A stretch of DNA of 9,183 nt from an uncultured Microbacteriaceae bacterium (GTDB lineage: Bacteria > Actinomycetota > Actinomycetes > Actinomycetales > Microbacteriaceae). The notes beneath the pieces were generated by a model, which worked only from the letters and a program-made list of their open reading frames with translations, made no database searches and had not been told where the DNA came from. Made by a program: the position numbers and the translations under genes. The stretch covers positions 1 to 9,183 of the forward strand of contig CAIVOR010000364.1 in the NCBI GenBank assembly GCA_903907615.1, in the 5' to 3' direction. This document shows positions 1 through 5,419 of this stretch, piece by piece. Each line of letters begins with the position of its first letter. Position 1 is the stretch's first letter.

Positions 1-934
1 CACCCACGAGTCGTCCGTCGCTCGCGGGAAGTGGCTTCTCATCAAGATTGGCAAGCATGTGGGTTATCTGTGTCGCGACGTCTGCCGGCGTTCCACTGAA
101 GGGGCACTCTGCCTGCTCGAGGCACCACACAATCCAGTTGCCCAGCGCCATGTCAAAGCCGGCCGCCTGATCGCCACCCTCGGGCCCTTCTGCCGAAGCA
201 TCCACAGCGCCGTCAAGCACCATGTGGCCGACGTTCTGAGGAAACTCCTGCGCGTAAACCTCGCCAATGAAGGTGCCGTAGGAGTAACCGAGATAGTTGA
301 GTTTCTCGTCACCCACGGCGGCCCGCATCACGTCGAGGTCCTTGGCGACACTCAGCGTGTCGAGGTGTTGAAGTAGTTCACCGGTGAACTGTTCACACCC
401 GTCAATGAACTTCTGTGCGGTGGCCTTCTTCGCGCTCAGCCACTCGTCACTTCCCCGAATTCCCGGCGTGATGTCGTAGAGGAACGAATCGAGCTCGCTC
501 GTATCGGCCGTGCACGTGACCGGCGTCGATTCGCCCACACCCCGCGGATCAAAACCGATGATGTCGTAGGCAGCCGCGAGGCCCTCGTCCACCGCATCCG
601 TCACGCCGTCGCGAACGAGTGCCACACCACTCTGGCCCGGACCCCCGGGGTTGACGAAGAGCGAACCCTGCGACGCGCCCGTCGAGGGAGAGTGGCGAAC
701 AAGGGATAGTGAAATCGGTGCCGAGTCGAGATTGGACCAGTCAGTGGGAACCGCGACCGTGGTGCAGGTCAGGGAATCGCCACACGGAGTCCATACAATC
801 TGCTGGGAGTAATAGTCGCCACCCGACGGTGCGCTTGTCGGTGCAGCACATGACGAGAGCGTCGCTGCCAGCAGTAAGCCAATACCGCCGGTGGCGAGAA
901 GCCGAGAAATTGGTCGCGACATGAGCAGTGTCAT
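1..934 (-). CDS. Secreted TAP-like alpha/beta-hydrolase lipoprotein (tripeptidyl aminopeptidase family), partial, C-terminus off the left edge
   Basis: About 311 codons are visible; family members usually have around 500 residues, so the C-terminal TAP-like domain with the catalytic Asp and His lies outside the window. The protein opens with a basic n-region and hydrophobic stretch (residues 8-28) ending in a lipobox, L26-S-S-C29, which predicts export and lipid anchoring at C29. The mature part carries the oxyanion-type NPGGPGQSG loop (95-103), the DPRGVGES motif (129-136) and the nucleophile elbow G-Y-S218-Y-G. This combination is typical of the Streptomyces tripeptidyl aminopeptidase and proline-iminopeptidase-like secreted hydrolases, which remove short peptides from protein N-termini; the actual substrate cannot be read. 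The ATG at 934 is chosen because AGGGG lies 7 nt upstream; an internal ATG at 922 has no such site. It begins 4 nt after the LuxR-type gene stop, so the two are probably co-transcribed and translationally coupled. Confidence 0.9.
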   Translation of the reverse strand, partial: MTLLMSRPISRLLATGGIGLLLAATLSSCAAPTSAPSGGDYYSQQIVWTPCGDSLTCTTVAVPTDWSNLDSAPISLSLVRHSPSTGASQGSLFVNPGGPGQSGVALVRDGVTDAVDEGLAAAYDIIGFDPRGVGESTPVTCTADTSELDSFLYDITPGIRGSDEWLSAKKATAQKFIDGCEQFTGELLQHLDTLSVAKDLDVMRAAVGDEKLNYLGYSYGTFIGEVYAQEFPQNVGHMVLDGAVDASAEGPEGGDQAAGFDMALGNWIVWCLEQAECPFSGTPADVATQITHMLANLDEKPLPASDGRLVG

Positions 935-938
935 TTGC

Positions 939-1688
939 CTACCCCTCTGTGCCGGGGAGATCGGCAAAAAGTCCGATTCGGATTCCCACGTCGATGGCAT
1001 CACGTTTCTTGTGCACGCCCAGAGCACGATAGATCTTCTGGACGTCCCCCTTAACCGTAGCTTGGCTTACCGACAGATCGACGCCGATCTCGCTCAGCGA
1101 CGACCCTGTGCGCATTTTCTCCAAGATGGCCGTCTGCCGTTGTGTGAGAACGGGAGGTTGGCGGCGAGTACCCGAGAAGTTCGTGACCGTGCGAGTGTGC
1201 CAATTACGCAACAAGTGTTCGCCACACTGCTGGACGAGCCGAATCTCATCGTTGTCAATGTCGTGCAGACTCAACGCGTGCCGAAAGATGAGCGAAATTG
1301 CGCCCCGCGTCTTTCCATAGTCATGAAGCGGAAGGCAGATTATTCCCTGGGCGGGTCCAGCGAACATCTTTGAACTGTATGTCCGCCGATAGGCGTAATT
1401 GTCTTCGACCCGCACGATGACGTCTTCACGATAGCTCTGAGCGACCACAATGTTTTCCCACGTACTCACCTTTGCGGGGAACTGGTCAATAACGGGGTCG
1501 CCGAATCCGCCGATACGCCGAAGCTCAGAGGTGCCCTCCACGTCGAACACGAAGGCGAAGAGGAGTTCTTCCCTCTGAAAGACACGGTTGACCAAGACCA
1601 TGGCGAAGTCGTCGGGGGTGTCACACACGGCCAACGCATCCAGAAGTGCCTCTGCCCGGTCGAGCCGGCGTTGCGTCCGATTGAACAT
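939..1688 (-). CDS. LuxR-family transcriptional regulator with GAF-like N-terminal domain
   Basis: This 249-residue protein has a C-terminal LuxR/GerE helix-turn-helix at about 181-236: LTQRQTAILEKM, then SLSEIGVDLSVSQATVKGDV and a terminal KIYRALGVHKKRDAI. The TVK of the recognition helix is present, but the usual His two residues later is Asp. The N-terminal region (about 10-165) has the alternating strand/helix pattern of a GAF-type sensor domain; there is no response-regulator receiver domain or phospho-acceptor pattern. It is therefore probably a ligand- or redox-responsive one-component regulator; the ligand is unknown. The ATG at 1688 follows a GGGGG run 4-8 nt upstream. It is the first gene of an operon with the secreted TAP-like hydrolase, and the double palindrome just upstream makes autoregulation likely. 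Confidence 0.85.
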   Translation of the reverse strand: MFNRTQRRLDRAEALLDALAVCDTPDDFAMVLVNRVFQREELLFAFVFDVEGTSELRRIGGFGDPVIDQFPAKVSTWENIVVAQSYREDVIVRVEDNYAYRRTYSSKMFAGPAQGIICLPLHDYGKTRGAISLIFRHALSLHDIDNDEIRLVQQCGEHLLRNWHTRTVTNFSGTRRQPPVLTQRQTAILEKMRTGSSLSEIGVDLSVSQATVKGDVQKIYRALGVHKKRDAIDVGIRIGLFADLPGTEG

Positions 1689-1710
1689 GTGACCCCCGTC
1701 GCGTCCGAAT

Positions 1711-1748
1711 AAACGGCTATAGCCAAATATAGACGGCTATAGCCGTTT
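1711..1748. promoter_or_regulatory. Double palindromic operator upstream of the LuxR-type gene
   Basis: Two perfect 14-bp arms, AAACGGCTATAGCC (1711-1724) and its reverse complement GGCTATAGCCGTTT (1735-1748), are separated by 10 nt. Each arm itself contains the 10-bp palindrome GGCTATAGCC, and the right copy extends to a perfect 14-bp palindrome (1733-1746). The palindrome centres are 20 bp apart, about two helical turns, so two dimers could bind on the same face of the DNA. The position just ahead of the regulator's start makes an operator for that regulator the simplest reading. It could also fold as a hairpin, but no gene ends here, so a terminator is unlikely. Confidence 0.75.
1726..1731 (-). 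promoter_or_regulatory. Candidate -10 element of the LuxR-hydrolase operon promoter
   Basis: On the minus strand the spacer between the two palindromes reads TATATT, a good match to a sigma-70-type -10 box. A start about 7 nt downstream would give a 5' leader of roughly 30 nt before the ATG at 1688. No convincing -35 hexamer is seen at the expected distance, since that area is occupied by the right-hand palindrome. The operator would thus straddle the promoter. This is inference from position. Confidence 0.4.
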
Positions 1749-1886
1749 TATGACCGTTTAACCTAATGGTCAGTAGCGCAAGGGCAACACAATGGGGAGA
1801 AGCCTCGCGGGAATCAAAACAGCGGTAGACATGAGGCCCGGACCGATGGGGGCATTGTGTCCGGGTCTCTTGTGTGCCTCTCTTGG

Positions 1887-1892
1887 TAGCCT
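1887..1892 (+). promoter_or_regulatory. Candidate -10 element giving a leaderless dehydrogenase transcript
   Basis: TAGCCT fits the actinobacterial TANNNT -10 pattern and ends 6 nt before the ATG at 1899. Transcription would then start at or next to the A of the start codon. No Shine-Dalgarno-like sequence precedes that ATG, which fits a leaderless mRNA. There is no clear -35 element. Confidence 0.35.
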
Positions 1893-1898
1893 GCTCTC

Positions 1899-2597
1899 AT
1901 GGACCTCACTCACAAGACAGTTCTCGTCATTGGCGCCACCGGAGCACTCGGCTCCCTGATTGCCAACACACTTGCCGAACGTGGCGCGACGGTCGTGGGG
2001 ACCGCGCGATCGAACGAATCTGCGGCGCGCCTTCCTGCCTCGCTCGGGCAATCACTCCTCCTCGATTGTGAGGATCCAGCCAGCGTTCACGCGCTGGCCG
2101 CCTACCTCGTCGAACGACCCGAACCCCTCGATGGCATCATCAACGCCGCGGGGATCGTGGGCTTTGGCACGGCCGAAGCCACAACGGCGGCCGACGCTCT
2201 TCGCCTCATGACGGTCAATCACTTGGCTCCGGCCGAGCTCATCTCACGCGTCTTGCCTCGCTTGGCCGAGTCCGCCGCGGCTGGCCGCGAACCGGTCATC
2301 GTGGGCATCACGGGAATCGTGAGCGAGCAGGCATTTCCCGGGATGAGCGCCTACGTGGCGAGCAAGACGGCCCACGCTGCCTGGTTGCGGGCACTAGCTC
2401 TCGAAATTCGACGCCACAAGGTTCGCGTACTCGATGCCCATCCCGGACACACGGAGACGGGTCTCACCGGCCGGGCCGTCTTTGGTGCCGCACCCGCATT
2501 CCCCGCGGGCATGACCGCGGAGCACGTCGTGAGCGTCATTGTGTCGGCAATCGTCGCGGACGAAACGACGCTCGCGAGCGAACGCTTTACCGCCTAG
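1899..2597 (+). CDS. Short-chain dehydrogenase/reductase (SDR) family protein
   Basis: The 232-residue protein has a Rossmann fold typical of the SDR family. It has a nucleotide-binding GATGALG (12-18), the NAAG strand motif (82-85), the structural Asn of the TVNH segment (N107), the active-site pair Y152-x3-K156 (YVASK) and a PGHTETGL loop after beta-strand six. R37 at the end of beta-2, in GTARS, hints at NADP(H) preference. The position 13 residues before the catalytic Tyr, normally Ser, is Gly139, with Thr138 next to it, so activity may be altered. Its length is normal for a classical SDR, though the Gly motif is of the GxxGxxG type. The substrate is unknown. It stands alone on the plus strand, and its stop lies only 5 nt from the convergent stop of the next gene. 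Confidence 0.88.
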   Translation: MDLTHKTVLVIGATGALGSLIANTLAERGATVVGTARSNESAARLPASLGQSLLLDCEDPASVHALAAYLVERPEPLDGIINAAGIVGFGTAEATTAADALRLMTVNHLAPAELISRVLPRLAESAAAGREPVIVGITGIVSEQAFPGMSAYVASKTAHAAWLRALALEIRRHKVRVLDAHPGHTETGLTGRAVFGAAPAFPAGMTAEHVVSVIVSAIVADETTLASERFTA

Positions 2598-2602
2598 CGC
2601 GC

Positions 2603-3121
2603 CTACTTCTTGTAGTGGAAGACATGCACCCACGTGCCGTCTTCGTTGTGCGTGGTATCCACCCAGCCGGTGGCGCCGGCAAACTTGCCCGAGCCGCCCA
2701 GGATGGGGCGCGTAACCACTTTGCCCAGAGCAAGTGCGGGGTCATCGATTTCGTAAATGGCAACGCCGCCAACGGTCAACTGATCCTCGATGGCGCCAAA
2801 CGTGAACACCAGGTTGGACCGACGAAGTTCCTGACTGGGCAGGGGCTGGTCTGGGGCCACTACGGTCAGGGAGCCGGTGAGCAGTCCGCCCTCAGGCGAA
2901 GTGGCGGGAATGATGAAGAACCGCTCGTCACCCGGCGTGGATCCGTCAACACCGCTGTCGAGAACAGTGACCTGCGACGATTCGACTTCGGCGTGTTTAA
3001 ATTCCACCGTTTCGTATGACCCGCCCGACGTCGCAGCCGTGTACGCAAAACTTAGGCCGGTGCCCACGAGCGCAATCAGCGCAATCATGATGGCGACGAC
3101 CGCCGTGGTGTTCTTCTGCAT
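2603..3121 (-). CDS. Secreted allene oxide cyclase/dirigent-like beta-barrel protein
   Basis: This 172-residue protein begins with a hydrophobic segment (about 7-28) that acts as a signal peptide or N-terminal anchor. It is followed by a Ser/Gly-rich linker and an all-beta region. The C-terminal half has the pattern known from allene oxide cyclase barrel-like and dirigent-like proteins: a strand with FTFGAIEDQLTVGGVAIYE, the glycine-rich turn ILGGSGKFAGATGWV (about 140-154), and a closing strand DGTWVHVFHY. Bacterial proteins of this type are mostly uncharacterised, so no reaction is assigned. The ATG at 3121 is preceded by GAGGA at a normal distance. The gene lies downstream of the TetR-type gene on the same strand, separated by a palindrome that could terminate the upstream transcript or act as an operator. 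No close alternative family is apparent. Confidence 0.75.
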   Translation of the reverse strand: MQKNTTAVVAIMIALIALVGTGLSFAYTAATSGGSYETVEFKHAEVESSQVTVLDSGVDGSTPGDERFFIIPATSPEGGLLTGSLTVVAPDQPLPSQELRRSNLVFTFGAIEDQLTVGGVAIYEIDDPALALGKVVTRPILGGSGKFAGATGWVDTTHNEDGTWVHVFHYKK

Positions 3122-3150
3122 GTGAATTCCTCACTCACTGTCGGCGGGAA

Positions 3151-3188
3151 ACACGCATCTCCCCCAAGAAATCTTAGGGGAGACGTGT
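3151..3188. promoter_or_regulatory. Hairpin-forming palindrome between the TetR-type gene and the barrel gene
   Basis: The left arm ACACG, a CA bulge and TCTCCCC pair with GGGGAGA and CGTGT on the right; the inner AAG/CTT pairs extend the stem to a small loop near 3170. It lies 49 nt beyond the TetR-type stop and 30 nt before the barrel-gene start. On the minus strand it is followed only by a short TTT, so an intrinsic terminator would be weak. Its right arm read on the minus strand contains CACGTCTCCC, identical to part of the palindrome at 4072-4100, so an operator role is equally possible. Confidence 0.55.
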
Positions 3189-3236
3189 GGACTCTCCGGA
3201 GGAATGCTCCAGCCGGTTACTCCGCGGGGAGAGAAA

Positions 3237-3968
3237 CTATGCGGTCACATCTGATGTCTGGACGAGCCGGATGATGTTCTGAACGTGTTCAGTGATGACG
3301 AAGTCGCCGAACTTCTTGGCTTCAGGCGATTCGGCAGAAGGGGCGTGCGACCCAGCGGCCCATACGGCGGCGCCTAACGTCGCCATGCCCACACTCGACG
3401 CGAGACTCACCAGTTTGACGTTCGACATATAGGCATCGACGTCAACGTTGTCGACCGTAATCTCCCCCGGCGAGACGGCGCCCGCTTTGAGGTCAAGAAT
3501 GAGCTGGCCGAGACGCGCCATGTTGACGTTGAAAAGCGCCGACATGCGTGAACGGAAGAGCGCGGCAAACTCCACGGGGTTCTCGAGCGAAAGAGTGGGA
3601 TAGTTCAAGACCACGGCCCAGCCCGCAACGGCAACTGCGAAAGAAATCTGACGCCGAATCCACGCCTCGAGGCGCGCCACGGGATTCTTCGGTGCGTCCT
3701 GGGTGGCCTGATTCAACGCATCGATGTAGTCCGAATAGACCATGAACGCGGCTTCGGAAATGAGTCCGTTTCGCGAGCCGAAGTAATGGTTGATCATTGC
3801 GACGGTGACGCCGAGACGGCGGGCAATGACGGCGTGGCTAAAACCGCCCGGTCCAAGCCGAGAGAACTCGTCGATGGTGAGGTAGAGAAACTTCTCGCGC
3901 GAGGAGGGCTCGGGGTTGCCACACAGGGTCTGCCAAAACGCGGGGGTCAACGTGGGGTCAGCGCGCAT
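3237..3968 (-). CDS. TetR/AcrR-family transcriptional regulator
   Basis: The reading frame gives 243 residues from the ATG at 3968, or 254 from an in-frame GTG at 4001. The N-terminal helix-turn-helix is clear: a first helix SREKFLYLTIDEFSRLG, then GFSHAVIARRLGVTVAMINHYFGSRNGLISEA, with the typical Tyr-Phe-Gly-Ser-Arg at the end of the recognition helix. The remaining 150 or so residues are helical and variable, as expected for a ligand-binding and dimerisation domain; the ligand cannot be inferred. The start is uncertain: AGGGAG precedes ATG 3968 but only 2 nt away, while GTG 4001 has no Shine-Dalgarno sequence; both keep the whole domain. Related palindromes lie on both sides of the gene, suggesting control of itself and of its two neighbours. 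Confidence 0.85.
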   Translation of the reverse strand: MRADPTLTPAFWQTLCGNPEPSSREKFLYLTIDEFSRLGPGGFSHAVIARRLGVTVAMINHYFGSRNGLISEAAFMVYSDYIDALNQATQDAPKNPVARLEAWIRRQISFAVAVAGWAVVLNYPTLSLENPVEFAALFRSRMSALFNVNMARLGQLILDLKAGAVSPGEITVDNVDVDAYMSNVKLVSLASSVGMATLGAAVWAAGSHAPSAESPEAKKFGDFVITEHVQNIIRLVQTSDVTA

Positions 3969-4071
3969 GACTCCCTGTTGCCTGTTTGCCAACTGTTGCA
4001 CCTGATTACGTTTGGTCTTCGCGATAACGAGCTGTCATCGTGATGAAGAAGTCTTCGTGGTGATTTTACTC

Positions 4072-4100
4072 TCACGTCTCCCGAACTTCGGCAGACGTGA
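4072..4100. promoter_or_regulatory. 29-bp near-perfect palindrome, probable TetR-type operator
   Basis: TCACGTCT (4072-4079) is matched by AGACGTGA (4093-4100), and the intervening bases continue the symmetry as CCGAA and TTCGG around a central C at 4086. Only the pair 4080/4092 breaks the dyad, giving 13 of 14 matched positions per arm. It lies in the divergent gap between the TetR-type gene and the YHYH lipoprotein gene, the usual site for a TetR operator. No gene ends here, so a terminator is unlikely. The rest of the roughly 300-nt gap (4002-4300) shows no ORF, RNA gene or convincing promoter pair. Confidence 0.7.
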
Positions 4101-4286
4101 CTGAATAATGAGTCTAATCCCTCGAGCGAGCCTGCGCCCGGAAGTGTTACGAAAGAATTGGGGTCGCTTTTTTACCGCACCAGGAATCAGATCTCTGCGA
4201 ATTCATAGACTGTGGCGAGGCTTGTCAAAGAAACCAGCAGAATGATGGCGTCTGTGGATGTCACCCGAAACCCCAGCCCTGCCAGC

Positions 4287-4292
4287 GAGGAG
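4287..4292 (+). promoter_or_regulatory. Ribosome binding site of the YHYH lipoprotein gene
   Basis: GAGGAG ends 8 nt before the ATG at 4301 and fixes that start codon, which also gives a complete lipoprotein signal peptide. Confidence 0.8.
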
Positions 4293-4300
4293 AAGAAACC

Positions 4301-5350
4301 ATGACACCAGAAACTCGCCCCCCTGCGCCACGCGCAGCTCTGTTCGGCGTCTCCGCGGGAGTTGCCGTGGCACTCGCCACCGCACTCGTGCTCACCGCGT
4401 GTTCGGCGCCCCCATCGTCCACCTCATCATCACCGTCATCGACATCTGCCGGCCTGAGCGGCGACGTGACCACGCCAGTAGACACTTCCACCGTTCTCGC
4501 CCAACTCACCTGGGGTGCCGCACAGACCGTTAACGGAGTCACGTTCGATGGCACCGAGGCCAGCGCCACGATTGCGGATGGCACGATAACAATCACCTCC
4601 AATGGCATTCCGAATCACGAGCGCGACGACTACTACGCCGCGGGAACGGCCGGCGTCAACCTGCCCAACGAAAGCAATTCGCAACTCGTCACTGATCCGA
4701 CCGCTGAGCAAAACGATTCCTTTTCGATGCCGACGCTTCCCGTCTACTCCGAAACAACAACGGCGGCACCCTTGGGCTCCATCGGCATCATGATTTCTGG
4801 ATCCGTGATCTTCAACCCTTACGAGGCCGATAATAAGACGGTGGCCATGTCGAGCAACTTTACGATCAGCGACGGAGACAAAACCGGCTCGTTCATCGAT
4901 CACTGTTCGGGTCACCCCGGCCCCAACGGGGAATACCACTACCACGGCAACTCGGAGTGCGTCACACGTCAGGTGGATACGACCGGAGAAGGGTCCCACA
5001 TTATCGGCCTCGCCTTGGACGGGTTCCCCATCTACGGCGCCTACGACATCGACGGTATCGAAGTGAAGGCCGCGCAACTCGACGAGTGCAACGGCATCTT
5101 CTCGGCGACACCCGAGTTCCCTTCAGGGATATACCACTACGTCCTTCCCCTCACCACGGACGCCACGTCATCGATCCGCTGTTTCCACGGCGTTGTTGAT
5201 GCCACGCAGATTCAACGGATGCCGCCCATGCAGGGACAGAACGGTAATCCCGGTCAAGGACCGGGACAAGGGCCCGGGCAGGGCCAGGCCCCCGGTCAGC
5301 CTCCTGGGCAAGGACCGGGTATGCAGCCCGCCCCCAAGCCGGGCGGATAA
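4301..5350 (+). CDS. YHYH-domain lipoprotein with Gly/Gln/Pro-rich C-terminal tail
   Basis: This 349-residue protein has a lipoprotein signal (hydrophobic 13-33, lipobox L31-T-A-C34), then a Ser/Thr/Pro-rich linker (35-50) that probably spans the cell wall. The folded part (about 65-300) carries the signature of the YHYH family: DHCSGHPGPNGEYHYHGN with Y212-H-Y-H215, the strand HIIGLALDGFPIYGAYD, and a second Y-H-Y at 278-280. Several Cys (C202, C220 and two further on) and His residues cluster here, suggesting disulfides or a metal site; this is inference, since the family has no well-established biochemical role. The tail (307-349) is low-complexity, with repeated G-Q-G-P units, and looks disordered. 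The gene is divergent from the TetR-type gene across a likely operator and lies 69 nt ahead of the channel gene on the same strand. A short GC stem (5328-5333 with 5341-5346) overlaps its stop but has no T-run, so read-through is plausible. Confidence 0.85.
   Translation: MTPETRPPAPRAALFGVSAGVAVALATALVLTACSAPPSSTSSSPSSTSAGLSGDVTTPVDTSTVLAQLTWGAAQTVNGVTFDGTEASATIADGTITITSNGIPNHERDDYYAAGTAGVNLPNESNSQLVTDPTAEQNDSFSMPTLPVYSETTTAAPLGSIGIMISGSVIFNPYEADNKTVAMSSNFTISDGDKTGSFIDHCSGHPGPNGEYHYHGNSECVTRQVDTTGEGSHIIGLALDGFPIYGAYDIDGIEVKAAQLDECNGIFSATPEFPSGIYHYVLPLTTDATSSIRCFHGVVDATQIQRMPPMQGQNGNPGQGPGQGPGQGQAPGQPPGQGPGMQPAPKPGG
5250..5320 (+). repeat. Imperfect tandem repeat coding the G-Q-G-P tail
   Basis: Degenerate units of about 12 bp, such as GGTCAAGGACCG and GGACAAGGGCCC, code for repeated Gly-Gln-Gly-Pro in the C-terminal tail of the YHYH lipoprotein. 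Such tracts change length easily by slippage and may vary between strains. Confidence 0.65.
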
Positions 5351-5419
5351 CTCTCGGGCACTAGTGTGGACGTGTCAGAAAACCGCCGTTGACCCGTCTC
5401 AGCACACACTGGAGCCACG

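Noticed and set aside
891..1373. 160-codon plus-strand open frame opposite the LuxR-type gene
   Set aside because: It is a shadow of the regulator, whose helix-turn-helix is unmistakable on the minus strand.
1711..1748. Double palindrome considered as a CRISPR fragment or mobile-element terminal repeat
   Set aside because: There are only two units, spaced 10 nt apart, with no transposase, target duplication or further repeats; an operator fits better.
4436..5077. 213-codon minus-strand open frame inside the YHYH lipoprotein gene
   Set aside because: It is fully antisense to a gene with a clear domain, signal peptide and ribosome site, and its translation shows no recognisable motif.
5328..5346. 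GC-rich stem at the end of the YHYH gene considered as a terminator
   Set aside because: The stem has only 6 bp, overlaps the coding end and is not followed by a T-run; codon bias of the Gly/Pro tail explains it.
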